From Pseudomonas furukawaii (lineage in GTDB: Bacteria; Pseudomonadota; Gammaproteobacteria; Pseudomonadales; Pseudomonadaceae), in the NCBI RefSeq assembly GCF_002355475.1, contig NZ_AP014862.1:4216001-4280000 (forward strand): DNA of 64,000 nucleotides, written 5' to 3'. Position 1 is the first letter of the stretch; every line of letters begins with the position of its first letter. Positions 18,018 to 25,978 of this stretch are shown here, piece by piece. The position numbers and the translations under genes are program-made. The notes below the pieces were generated by a model. The model saw only the letters and a program-made list of their open reading frames with translations. It was not told the DNA's origin and did not search any database.

Positions 18018-18872
18018 ATGTCGCTCGCGCAACTCATCACCTCCGCCGAACTCAACGACCGCCTGGGTTCACCCGGCCTGGTCATCCTCGACTGCCGCTT
18101 CGCCCTGGAAGACCCGGCGTACGGCGAGCGCAGCTATGCCGAAGGCCACATTCCCGGCGCCCGCTTCGCCGACCTGGAGCGCGACCTGTCCGGCCCGGTG
18201 CTTCGGGGCGTGACCGGCCGCCACCCCTTGCCGGACGCCGACCGGCTGCTCGACCGCCTGCGAACCTGGGGATTGGAGAACGACAGCCAGGTCGTCCTCT
18301 ACGACGATGGCCCAGGCGCCTTCGCCGCGCGCGCCTGGTGGCTACTGGCCTGGCTGGGCAAACGCGATGGCGTATTCCTGCTGGACGGTGGCCTGAAAGC
18401 CTGGAAAGGCGCGGGCCTGGCACTGGATACGGCAACTCCGTCGCCAGCGAAGGGCGGCTTCCGGGGCGAGCCCGATGCCCGCCTCCTCGTGGATGCAAAC
18501 GCTCTAGGACAACGCCTGGGCGACCCGCACCTGACCCTGCTGGATGCCCGCGCCTTGCCCCGCTTCAAGGGTGAGGTCGAACCCATCGATCCCGTGGCCG
18601 GCCATATTCCCGGCGCCACCTGCGCCGCCTTCACCGACAACCTGGGGGCCGACGGACGCTTCCTGCCGCCGGCCGAACTGCGACAGCGCTTTGCGCGACT
18701 GATCGGAGAACGTCCGCACGACGAACTGGTCACCTACTGCGGCTCCGGGGTCACCGCCTGCCATAACCTCTTCGCCCTGTGCCTGGCCGGCTACCCCCTG
18801 GCGCGGCTCTACGCCGGCTCCTGGAGCGAATGGATCACCGACGCCGCCCGCCCGGTGGCCACCGGCGAGTGA
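18018..18872 (+). CDS. sseA: 3-mercaptopyruvate/thiosulfate sulfurtransferase (two-rhodanese-domain)
   Basis: A 284-residue two-domain rhodanese. The inactive N-terminal domain contains VILDCRFALEDP and AEGHIPGARFADLE. The catalytic C-terminal domain contains GHIPGATCAAF and the active-site loop YCGSGVTAC with Cys241. A CGSGV loop fits 3-mercaptopyruvate as sulfur donor better than the CRKGV form of thiosulfate enzymes. It moves sulfur from 3-mercaptopyruvate, a cysteine product, to thiol acceptors. Its position directly after metC, under an Lrp-type regulator, supports a role in cysteine breakdown and sulfur transfer. Confidence 0.9.
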   Translation: MSLAQLITSAELNDRLGSPGLVILDCRFALEDPAYGERSYAEGHIPGARFADLERDLSGPVLRGVTGRHPLPDADRLLDRLRTWGLENDSQVVLYDDGPGAFAARAWWLLAWLGKRDGVFLLDGGLKAWKGAGLALDTATPSPAKGGFRGEPDARLLVDANALGQRLGDPHLTLLDARALPRFKGEVEPIDPVAGHIPGATCAAFTDNLGADGRFLPPAELRQRFARLIGERPHDELVTYCGSGVTACHNLFALCLAGYPLARLYAGSWSEWITDAARPVATGE

Positions 18873-18983
18873 CGCCGCTGTCCCCCCCTGAAGCGCGGCA
18901 CGCCTCCGCTGGCGGGCCACGCTTTAATCACGCGCCGCTATATAGGCAATAACCGAAAACCCGAAACAGTTTAAAAACAGGCC

Positions 18984-19044
18984 TTTACAGCGGAAAACTC
19001 GCACTAGACTTCAAATCGAGCGGCTAACCCCGCTCCCGGCGGGG
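18984..19044 (+). promoter_or_regulatory. possible promoter and structured leader of the 19110 gene
   Basis: TTTACA (18984-18989) and TAGACT (19005-19010), 15 bp apart, could be a sigma-70 promoter. A CCCCGC-TCCCG-GCGGGG hairpin follows at 19028-19044 inside the presumed leader. The rest of the 18873-19109 gap shows no gene. Confidence 0.3.
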
Positions 19045-19109
19045 CTCTACTAAAACGATGAGAAGCTGCCAAGCGCCCCGGCCCCGCCGGAACCCTTCGC
19101 GAGGGCCCC

Positions 19110-19589
19110 ATGGGAATTGCCGCCAGCGATCTGCGCCAGCACGTCATCCGACCGACGCTGCTCTACCTGCAACGCCCCTCCTCCACGGCTGAAACCCTGT
19201 TGCTCGGTGCCGCCGCCTGCCAGTCCGCCCTCGGTGCCGCACTGGACGGCGACCAGGGCCGAGGGCTGTACCGCATCAGCGATGAGCGCCACCAGGCGCT
19301 CTGGGACCAGCATCTGGCCCGGGATCCCGAACTGGCCAGCCTGGTACGCGGCCTCGCCAGCCAGCACGCCTTCCTCGGCGCCCCGCATCTGGAGTTGACG
19401 GTGAACCTGCGCTACGCCACGGCCATCGCCTGGATGCTGGTGGAATCCAGCATCCTGGTCATGCCGCCCGCCGACGACCTGTTCGGCATGGCCATGATCT
19501 GGCGAGAGGTGTTCCAGCCCGAAGGGAGCCCGCGGGACTTCATCGACGCCTGGCAGCGCCACGTAGGGGGTCTTTGCCGGGTTGCCTGA
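19110..19589 (+). CDS. phage-type protein homologue, isolated in the chromosome
   Basis: A 159-residue soluble protein. It begins LRQHVIRPTLLYL, followed by AETLLLGAAACQSALG and GRGLYRISDERHQALWDQHL, then LVRGLASQHAFLGAPHLEL, NLRYATAIAWMLVESS and MAMIWREVFQPEGSPRDF. This pattern recalls a family of tailed-phage proteins with segments like VIRPVL, LVLGTAAQES, GLWQIEP, NLAYATAIAW and YWKxxxNT; that is recollection, not a search. No phage gene is adjacent. In phages the family lies among structural genes, so this may be a domesticated remnant. Function unknown. Confidence 0.65.
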   Translation: MGIAASDLRQHVIRPTLLYLQRPSSTAETLLLGAAACQSALGAALDGDQGRGLYRISDERHQALWDQHLARDPELASLVRGLASQHAFLGAPHLELTVNLRYATAIAWMLVESSILVMPPADDLFGMAMIWREVFQPEGSPRDFIDAWQRHVGGLCRVA

Positions 19590-19668
19590 CCAGGCTCGCT
19601 GACCGAACAGTCAGGAACAACCACCGCTTACATCCAGCACGATCAGCTCAAATAACCACAAACTCAAG

Positions 19669-19683
19669 GATTGTTCGACAATC
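19669..19683 (+). promoter_or_regulatory. inverted repeat upstream of fadL, possible operator
   Basis: GATTGT-TCG-ACAATC, a 6-bp perfect inverted repeat in an AT-richer stretch about 95 bp before the FadL-type start. It could be an operator; no known regulator site is recognised. Confidence 0.35.
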
Positions 19684-19775
19684 TTACCGGATTTTCCTGA
19701 CATACCCGTTGCTAGAAAGAGGGTCGTAATCCTGATAGCGTGCCGCCCCTTTGCAGCACCGTTCAGGAGTCCACC

Positions 19776-21029
19776 GTGACCAGCAGAGTCTTCAAGACTG
19801 CCCTCGCGCTCACCATCAGCACCGCCTCCACCTACAGCCTGGCCGCCGGCTTCGCCCTCAACGAGCAGAGCGTCAGCGGCATGGGTACTGCCTTCGCCGG
19901 CCGCTCCTCGTCCGCCGACGACGCCACCACTGTGTTCGGCAACCCCGCCGGCATGGCGCGACTCAAGCGCGAGCAGGTCAGCGTCGGCGCTGCGGCGATC
20001 CTCGCCGAGACCGACATCAAGGACGGCCGTGGCACCTTCGGCGGCAGCAACGAGGGCGACATGGTGCCCACGGTAGCCGTTCCCATGGGCTACTACGTGA
20101 AACCGATCGACGACCAATGGGCATTCGGCCTCGGCCTCTACGCCCCCTTCGGCCTGATCACCGACTACGAAAGCGGCTTTGCCGGCCGTTACTGGGGCGA
20201 CCGCAGCGAAGTCCGGGTGATCACCGTCCAGCCCACCATCAGCTACCGGATCAACGATCGGCTTGCTGTCGGCTTCGGCCCCACCATCAACCGGATCGAC
20301 GGCGAGCTGACCTCGTCCGTGCTCAACCCGGCTACGCCGGGCCGCAACGACGGCCAGGTGAAGGTCAAGGGTGACGATACCGCGCTGGGATTCAATGCCG
20401 GGCTGCTGTTCGAAGTGGACGCCCGCACTCGCCTGGGCCTCACCTACCACTCGAAGGTGGACTACACACTGCGTGGCGACACCCGCCTCAGCGGCTCCGG
20501 CTTCGGCCCTCTGGCCGGCAGGTACGACGCATCCCTCGACCTGGAAACTCCCGAGTCCGTGGACTTCTCAGTCACTCACGAACTGAACGACGACTGGACG
20601 CTGTACGCCGGGAGCACCTGGACCCGCTGGAGCCGACTGGAAGAGATCCGCGTCGAGAACAAGGGCACCCTGCCAGCAGCCCTCGGCAACATCGTCGAAG
20701 AACAGGACTGGCGCGACACCTGGTCCTACGCCGTCGGCGCCGCCTACAAGCTGAACCGTCAGTGGACCCTCCGCGCCGGCCTGGCCTACGACCAGTCCCC
20801 GGCTCGCAACGAGCACCGTTCACCGCGCATCCCCACCGACGACCGCAAGATCTTCAGCCTGGGCGCCGCCTGGAGCCCCAGCGACCAAGTGACCATCGAC
20901 GTCGCCTACTCCTACCTGAAGGAAGAAGACGCCAGGATCGACCAGTTCAGCGCCTCCAAGCAGCGCTACCAGGCCACCTTCCAGAACAGCGCCCACGGCC
21001 TGGGAGCCCAGGTGACCTATCGCTTCTGA
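19776..21029 (+). CDS. FadL-type outer-membrane transport protein
   Basis: A 417-residue FadL/TodX-family outer-membrane protein that takes up long-chain fatty acids or other hydrophobic compounds. A signal peptide (VFKTALALTISTASTYSLAA) is followed by the family hatch signature AAGFALNEQSVSGMGTAFAG and the FGNPAGMARLKREQ block. The rest alternates as a 14-strand barrel and ends in the outer-membrane signal TYRF. A GTG start at 19776 is preceded by AGGAG at 6-nt spacing. No fatty-acid genes adjoin it, so the substrate is open. A strong bidirectional terminator follows. Confidence 0.92.
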   Translation: MTSRVFKTALALTISTASTYSLAAGFALNEQSVSGMGTAFAGRSSSADDATTVFGNPAGMARLKREQVSVGAAAILAETDIKDGRGTFGGSNEGDMVPTVAVPMGYYVKPIDDQWAFGLGLYAPFGLITDYESGFAGRYWGDRSEVRVITVQPTISYRINDRLAVGFGPTINRIDGELTSSVLNPATPGRNDGQVKVKGDDTALGFNAGLLFEVDARTRLGLTYHSKVDYTLRGDTRLSGSGFGPLAGRYDASLDLETPESVDFSVTHELNDDWTLYAGSTWTRWSRLEEIRVENKGTLPAALGNIVEEQDWRDTWSYAVGAAYKLNRQWTLRAGLAYDQSPARNEHRSPRIPTDDRKIFSLGAAWSPSDQVTIDVAYSYLKEEDARIDQFSASKQRYQATFQNSAHGLGAQVTYRF

Positions 21030-21052
21030 GTCAGCGGCGCGGCAGGAAAAGA

Positions 21053-21082
21053 AAAAGCCAGTCAGCATGCTGACTGGCTTTT
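21053..21082. terminator. bidirectional Rho-independent terminator (fadL / wzz)
   Basis: A perfect 30-bp palindrome: AAAAGCCAGTCAGC, then ATGCTGACTGGCTTTT from the centre. A-run on one side and T-run on the other let it serve both convergent genes. Confidence 0.92.
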
Positions 21083-21110
21083 CGTTATCCCTGCGTGAAA
21101 GACGGTAGCG

Positions 21111-22409
21111 TCACACAGCGGTCGCACCAACGCGTTGCCGCAGGACCATGACCCGGACCAGGGCGACGAAACCGCCCAGCATCAGCCCCCCGACCAACCC
21201 CAGCGCCAGAATCAGGGCCTTGCGGGGCTTCTCGGGCTTCTGCGGCGCGGTTGCCGGCTGATCCACACGCACCAGTTGCAGACGAGAGAAATCGACTTTC
21301 AGGTTTTCGAGCCGGGCCTGCTCGCCGCGCAGCTTCACCAGGTTCTTGAAGAACAGGTCCTCGTTGTCCCGCTGCTTCAGAATCTCGATCTGCCGGTTGT
21401 TCGCCAGCAGATTGAGTTCTTTCTGGATCTCGGCGATGCGCGGCTCGGTGAAATCATCCGAACGACGGGACTGCAGGGCCGAGCGCTCGGCCTTCAGTGT
21501 CTCGCTACCCATGAAGTAAAGGGGAATCTGCTGGTTGTTGACTTCGGTACGAATCACACTGCCCTGCACTTCGCGCGCGCTGTCACCCAGGGCGGAAGGT
21601 GTGGTCGGCTTGGCGATGCCAAGGTTCTCGGCGATCTGGATCGCCTCATCCAACTGCTTGATCCGGTTCTGGCGACGAACCTGCAATTGTTGACGCAGCG
21701 CCCGCAGTTCGTCCTGCAGTCGACTCTTCTTCAACTGATCAGCCTCCGACAACGACGCGATACGCGACTCCTTGTCCGCCTCGTAGCGCGCGCGCTCGGT
21801 GGCAATCTGGCTTTGCAGTTGCGTCAGGCGGTTACTGACGAACACGTCGAAATCGTCCTGAACCCGCTGCCGCTCCTGATCGATCGCCGCCAGGATAAGG
21901 CCGTTGACGATAGCCACCCCATCCAGCCCCTCAGGGTAGGTCAGGCTGATGCCCTGGAACGGAGCTGCATCGGCGCCTTTCTTGGGATCGGGACGCAGCA
22001 TCGCGAGCCCTTCACGATTGAGGCGCTCCAGCGCTCGATCCAGCGACTCGCCATCCTCCTGCAGCGACTTGAACAACTCGGGGTTCTCGTGAAAGTACTT
22101 CATGCGCAGGCTGTAGGACTCCAGGGCGTCGCCGACATTGCGCAGCGCCTGCTTCGGCGTCAGCGAGTAGAGGCCCGAACCATTCAATTCGTCCAGATCC
22201 TTCAGGGATGCCGTCCTGAGCACGCTCTCAACCTTGTAATAGGGCGTAGCCGTGAAGGCGTAGACGGCAGCCAGAGCCGTGGCCAGGCCCGTGATGGCAA
22301 GAACCAGCAACTTCTGCTTCCACAGGTCCTTGAACAACGCGACCAGATCGACTTCGTCACTGAATTGCTGGGGACGGACTACAGGACCATTCATTCTCAT
22401 ATTTTCCAT
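21111..22409 (-). CDS. wzz: O-antigen chain-length determinant protein (Wzz family)
   Basis: A 432-residue polysaccharide co-polymerase of the Wzz family, inner-membrane, controlling the length of O-antigen or a similar glycan. The first membrane helix (LLVLAITGLATALAAVYAF) is near residues 35-55, the second (ALILALGLVGGLMLGGFVAL) near 395-415. The periplasmic part has long charged coiled-coil stretches (KKSRLQDELRALRQQLQVRR). The length exceeds typical Wzz (about 340) and is close to the longer Wzz2-type proteins. No O-antigen genes adjoin it, so it is an orphan copy. Several in-frame ATGs lie close together (22409, 22400, 22394), so the start is uncertain. Confidence 0.88.
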   Translation of the reverse strand: MENMRMNGPVVRPQQFSDEVDLVALFKDLWKQKLLVLAITGLATALAAVYAFTATPYYKVESVLRTASLKDLDELNGSGLYSLTPKQALRNVGDALESYSLRMKYFHENPELFKSLQEDGESLDRALERLNREGLAMLRPDPKKGADAAPFQGISLTYPEGLDGVAIVNGLILAAIDQERQRVQDDFDVFVSNRLTQLQSQIATERARYEADKESRIASLSEADQLKKSRLQDELRALRQQLQVRRQNRIKQLDEAIQIAENLGIAKPTTPSALGDSAREVQGSVIRTEVNNQQIPLYFMGSETLKAERSALQSRRSDDFTEPRIAEIQKELNLLANNRQIEILKQRDNEDLFFKNLVKLRGEQARLENLKVDFSRLQLVRVDQPATAPQKPEKPRKALILALGLVGGLMLGGFVALVRVMVLRQRVGATAV

Positions 22410-22737
22410 GGGACACAACGACCAGAGCGGCTACCCGCTCAAGGGAACTTTCCGGATCAAAAGATGCATCGCCCAGAATGCACGCCATCATAGAAATCCG
22501 ACGGGCAGGAACAAGGCGAAACTGCTTTCCGCCGACGAACGACCGCTTCGCACTGCACGCGCGCGAAGTCGGGCTCAGGACGGCAAAGGGCATTGCCGGG
22601 GTCGGCAAAACGGCGGGAAATGGATCAGCTCCGAAATGACCATGCGCGATTCCTTGCTCGGGGCACTGGGGCGCATGAACCTTAGCACAGACGAATCTGA
22701 CAGATAAGAAAGAAATATCTTCGAGGTAGATCGGGAT
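22410..22737. other. intergenic region without a gene
   Basis: About 330 bp upstream of wzz and downstream of the glutathione peroxidase gene. I see no convincing frame, repeat or terminator. It presumably holds the wzz promoter. Confidence 0.4.
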
Positions 22738-23292
22738 TCAGGGCTTGCTTTCCAATGCCCGCTCCACCGCCTCGATCAGGTCCGGATCATCCGGCTTGGT
22801 CAGACTGGAGAAATGGGCGATCACCTTGCCCTGGCGATCCACCACGTACTTGTAGAAATTCCAGCGCGGCGACTGCCCGGATTGCGCGATCAGTTCCCTG
22901 TAAAGCGGCGTCGCCTGATCGCCGGTGACGTGCTGCGGCTGGGTCATGGCGAAGGTCACACCGTAGTTCACGAAGCAGACCTTGGCCGTTTCCTCGGCGC
23001 TGGCGGCTTCCTGCTTGAAGTCGTCGGACGGCACGCCGAGCACCTCGAATCCCTGATCCTTGTAGCGTTTGTACAAGGCTTCCAGGCCCTTGAACTGGGG
23101 GGTGAAGCCGCAGTGACTGGCCGTGTTGACGATCAGCAACGGCTTGCCACCGAACTGCTGGCACAGGTCCAGGGTTTCCTTGGAGCGAAGCTTCGGCAAT
23201 TCATGCTGCAACAGTGCAGGACACTCGGCGGCCAGGGCCTGGCCGCCGAATAGGGCAAGGAGCGTCAGGGAAAGGACGGGCAGGACTTTCAT
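22738..23292 (-). CDS. periplasmic glutathione peroxidase family protein
   Basis: A 184-residue thioredoxin-fold peroxidase of the glutathione peroxidase family, predicted to reduce hydroperoxides. An N-terminal signal peptide ([19 protein letters not shown]) indicates export, which is less usual for the family. The peroxidatic cysteine is in [18 protein letters not shown], and the conserved Trp/Asn pair is in [13 protein letters not shown] possible resolving cysteine is in [10 protein letters not shown]. It stands alone on the minus strand, between wzz and the MFS unit. Confidence 0.9.
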   Translation of the reverse strand: MKVLPVLSLTLLALFGGQALAAECPALLQHELPKLRSKETLDLCQQFGGKPLLIVNTASHCGFTPQFKGLEALYKRYKDQGFEVLGVPSDDFKQEAASAEETAKVCFVNYGVTFAMTQPQHVTGDQATPLYRELIAQSGQSPRWNFYKYVVDRQGKVIAHFSSLTKPDDPDLIEAVERALESKP

Positions 23293-23344
23293 GGCGGACT
23301 CCGGCGCAAAATCGATGGGCCTACGCTAACGCCGGATCGCCCGC

Positions 23345-23464
23345 CTAGCAATGGATGCCCAACTGCATCAGCGCCAGGCCGCCCTGCTGCCATCCCCACC
23401 AGGCCAGCGCCATCAGTGCGCCGGCCGACAGGGCCACGCCCCACCAGGCCAGGTGCGTAGTCAT
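23345..23464 (-). CDS. 39-residue single-helix membrane protein coupled to the MFS gene
   Basis: A very small predicted membrane protein of 39 residues: a short start (MTTHLAW), one hydrophobic helix (GVALSAGALMALAWWG), then WQQGGLALMQLGIHC. Its ATG overlaps the stop codon of the MFS gene in an ATGA, a strong sign of translational coupling. The stop TAG at 23345 is followed by about 50 bp before the peroxidase start. I do not recognise the family. By analogy with small proteins that stabilise membrane complexes it may act on the transporter, which is inference. A chance open frame cannot be ruled out. Confidence 0.6.
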   Translation of the reverse strand: MTTHLAWWGVALSAGALMALAWWGWQQGGLALMQLGIHC

Positions 23465-24666
23465 GCGGCGCCGACCGGCTGCAGGCGCGCCACCGGCTGT
23501 TCGCGCACCGGCCAGTTGAGCACTGCCGCCAGCAGGCTGAGAAAGATGGAGATCTGCCATACCAGTTCGTAGCTGCCCGTGTGGTCATAGAGATAACCGC
23601 CCAGCCAGCCGCCGAGGAAGGCGCCCAACTGGTGGAACAGGAAAACGATACCACCGAGCATGGACAGGTTGCGCACCCCGAACAGGGTCGCCACGGTACC
23701 GTTGGTCAGGGGCACGGTGGACAGCCACAGCAGCCCCATGGCCATGCCGAAGGCGTAGGCGCTCCAGATGGACAGCGGTGAATAGACGAAGGCCAGGATC
23801 ACTATCCCCCGCAGCAGGTAGAGCGCGGTCAACAGCCTGGGCTTGGCGTGCCGGCCGCCCAGCCAACCGGCGATATAGGTGCCGAAGACATTGAACAGGC
23901 CCACCAGCGCCAGCACCGTGGTCCCAACGCTGGCCGGCAGGTGCTGGTCCACCAGATAGGCGGGCAGGTGCACGCCGATGAACACCACCTGGAAGCCGCA
24001 GACGAAAAAGCCCAGCGCCAGCAGCCAGAACCCGGAATGTCCCGCCGCCTCCCGCAAGGCGTCGCCCAGGGTCTGCTCATGGGCCTGGGGCGGGGCGGGA
24101 TTGTCCTTCAACATGCCCGCCAGCGGCAGGATCAGCGCCACCAGCAGCCCCAAGGCCAGCAATGCCGACGACCACCCTAGCCAGCCGATCAGGCCCAGGG
24201 TGCCGGGCAGCATGGCGAACTGGCCGAACGAGCCTGCAGCCGCCGCGATGCCCATGGCCATGCTGCGTTTATCGACCGGCACGGCGCGCCCCACCACGCC
24301 GAGGATCACCGAGAAGGATGTCCCCGACAGGCCGATGCCAATGAGCAGCCCCGCACTGATGGACAGCGACAGCGCCGAATCCGAATACCCCATCAGCACC
24401 AGGCCGACGGCATAGAGCACGCCCCCTACGACGACCGCGCGGGTGGCGCCGAAGCGGTCCGCCAGAGCACCGGTGAAAGGCTGGGTCAGTCCCCAGATGA
24501 GGTTCTGCAGGGCGATGGCGAAGGCGAACACCTCCCGCCCCCAGCCGAACTCACCGCTCATGGGAGCCAGGAACAAGCCGAAGCCGTGGCGGATTCCCAG
24601 GGACAACGCCAGGATCAGCGAAGCCCCCAGCAGGATCCAGCCACTCGTGCGCCACACCGAAGTCAT
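23461..24666 (-). CDS. MFS transporter
   Basis: A 401-residue major facilitator transporter with about twelve helices. The N-terminal half includes LGIRHGFGLFLAPMSGEFGW and the loop-2 motif GALADRFGATRAVV; the C-terminal half includes VVFIGVHLPAYLVDQ and LHQLGAFLGGWLGG-like segments, a pattern seen in the monocarboxylate/oxalate-formate type subgroup. The substrate cannot be read. It is preceded by the MarR-type gene on the same strand with a 45-bp gap containing a perfect 16-bp palindrome, and is coupled to the 39-residue gene downstream. Control by the MarR protein is very likely. Confidence 0.9.
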   Translation of the reverse strand: MTSVWRTSGWILLGASLILALSLGIRHGFGLFLAPMSGEFGWGREVFAFAIALQNLIWGLTQPFTGALADRFGATRAVVVGGVLYAVGLVLMGYSDSALSLSISAGLLIGIGLSGTSFSVILGVVGRAVPVDKRSMAMGIAAAAGSFGQFAMLPGTLGLIGWLGWSSALLALGLLVALILPLAGMLKDNPAPPQAHEQTLGDALREAAGHSGFWLLALGFFVCGFQVVFIGVHLPAYLVDQHLPASVGTTVLALVGLFNVFGTYIAGWLGGRHAKPRLLTALYLLRGIVILAFVYSPLSIWSAYAFGMAMGLLWLSTVPLTNGTVATLFGVRNLSMLGGIVFLFHQLGAFLGGWLGGYLYDHTGSYELVWQISIFLSLLAAVLNWPVREQPVARLQPVGAA

Positions 24667-24679
24667 AGAGAAATCCTTT

Positions 24680-24695
24680 GCGGGTAGCTACCCGC
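24680..24695 (-). promoter_or_regulatory. perfect 16-bp palindromic operator before the MFS gene
   Basis: GCGGGTAGCTACCCGC, a perfect palindrome in the 45-bp gap between the MarR-type gene and the MFS gene. A 12/16 copy overlaps the start of the MarR gene (25131-25146). The pair suggests an operator for the MarR protein. Confidence 0.75.
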
Positions 24696-24711
24696 TTTAA
24701 TCCGAAAAAAA

Positions 24712-25134
24712 TCAGTCCAGGTACTCCAGGTCATCCAGCAACGCCATCAGCGCCGCCCGATTCTCCGGCCCAAGGCGCTCCGACATCCGCGCCTGGGCGA
24801 CCTCCCAGTCCCGCAATGCTCGATCCAGGACCTCACGACCGGCAGGCGTCAGCGACACCAGGCGATTGCGCGAGTCCTCGCCCTCCTCCAACGTCACCCA
24901 TCCCTTGGACTCGAGCAGCTTGAGGTTACGCCCAAGGGTGCTGCGGTCCAGGCCCATGGCATCCGCCAGGCTGGTGATGCTGGGCTGGTCGAGCCGCGTC
25001 ACGTGCTTGAGCAGGGAATACTGGGCCACGTTCAGTCCGACGCCGGCAAGGGCGTCGTCATAGAAGCGCGTCACGTTGCGACTGGCACGGCGCAGCTTGG
25101 TGCAGAGGCATTGGGTCGGAAGCATGGGATGCAT
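24712..25134 (-). CDS. MarR-family transcriptional regulator
   Basis: A 140-residue MarR-type winged-helix regulator. The DNA-binding core is SITSLADAMGLDRSTLGRNL followed by the wing EGEDSRNRLVSLTPAGREVL. The N-terminus has two close cysteines (CLCTKLRRASR), possible redox or ligand-sensing residues. I chose the ATG at 25134; the longer open frame would bury the putative operator. The gene is followed by an MFS transporter gene on the same strand, and similar palindromes lie at both starts, so it most likely represses itself and the transporter. Confidence 0.88.
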   Translation of the reverse strand: MHPMLPTQCLCTKLRRASRNVTRFYDDALAGVGLNVAQYSLLKHVTRLDQPSITSLADAMGLDRSTLGRNLKLLESKGWVTLEEGEDSRNRLVSLTPAGREVLDRALRDWEVAQARMSERLGPENRAALMALLDDLEYLD

Positions 25135-25146
25135 GTATATACCCGC
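25131..25146 (-). promoter_or_regulatory. degenerate copy of the MarR-type operator over the marR start codon
   Basis: GCATGTATATACCCGC matches GCGGGTAGCTACCCGC (24680-24695) at 12 of 16 positions, with one half-site (TACCCGC) exact. It includes the ATG of the MarR gene, a position suited to autorepression. Confidence 0.55.
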
Positions 25147-25234
25147 ATCAATGGGGTCGTCAACGAGGAAGCCGGTCGAGTCGATCATCGGCGCGGGTCC
25201 GGTGGTACCAGCCGCCGCCCTTGCACCGCGAGCC

Positions 25235-25978
25235 CTATCGCGACACGCCGATCGCCAATGTCACCACCACCAGCGCCGTGACTTCGACCATTTCCACCAG
25301 CGCGCCCGCGGTATCGCCGGTGGTGCCTCCCAGGCGGCGCAGCAGGTCGCGGCGCCACAGCGCAAGGACCAGCAGGGCCGACGCCAGCGCCAACCAGGCC
25401 ACCCAACCCAGCAGGAGCATGGCCAAAGCGTGAGCCGCGAGCCATGGCGGCAACTGGCGGCGCGGCAGGTGACGCGCCAGCCCCTGCCCCAGGCCACCGG
25501 CCCGCACGTAGGGAGTGGTGAGGAACAGCAATGGCAACAGGCCCCGCGCCAGCCAGGGCGCCAGCAACAACGGCCACGCAACGCCCGCCTGGAGCAGCGC
25601 GGACAAGGCGGCGAACTTCAGCAGCAGGACCACCACCAGCACCACCACCGCGATAGGGCCGCTACGAGGGTCCTTCATGATTGCCAGGGTGCGCTCAGAA
25701 TCGCCGTAGCCACCGACCCAGGCGTCCGCCGTATCGGCCAGGCCGTCGAGGTGCAGCCCACCGGAGAGCCCGACCCAGGCCGCGAGCAGCAGCGCGGCCG
25801 CGAGAAGAGGCGGGCTGCCCTCCAGGAGAACGGCCCCCGCCATCAGCAGGGCCCCGACCAGAAGCCCGACCACCGGGTACCAGATCAACGAGCGCCCGAC
25901 CTCGGTCGGCTCCGGCATGCCCGGCAGGCGCACCGGCAATCGGGTGAGGAACTGCAGGGCGATGAGGAATGGAATCAT
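25235..25978 (-). CDS. cobS: adenosylcobinamide-GDP ribazoletransferase (cobalamin synthase)
   Basis: A 247-residue inner-membrane enzyme that joins adenosylcobinamide-GDP with alpha-ribazole(-phosphate) in the last assembly step of B12. Family blocks: IALQFLTRLPVRLP at the N-terminus, GLSGGLHLDGLADTADAW with the metal-binding Asp residues, and MKDPRSGPIAVVVLV. Several hydrophobic helices follow. Length fits the family (about 245). The ATG overlaps the stop of the preceding phosphatase gene by 4 bp. It is the last gene of the cobalamin operon (called cobV in some Pseudomonas annotations). Confidence 0.95.
   Translation of the reverse strand: MIPFLIALQFLTRLPVRLPGMPEPTEVGRSLIWYPVVGLLVGALLMAGAVLLEGSPPLLAAALLLAAWVGLSGGLHLDGLADTADAWVGGYGDSERTLAIMKDPRSGPIAVVVLVVVLLLKFAALSALLQAGVAWPLLLAPWLARGLLPLLFLTTPYVRAGGLGQGLARHLPRRQLPPWLAAHALAMLLLGWVAWLALASALLVLALWRRDLLRRLGGTTGDTAGALVEMVEVTALVVVTLAIGVSR

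Noticed and set aside
16086-18872. metC and sseA as a horizontally acquired sulfur island
   Set aside because: Base composition and codon use match the surroundings, and only the short control region is AT-rich.
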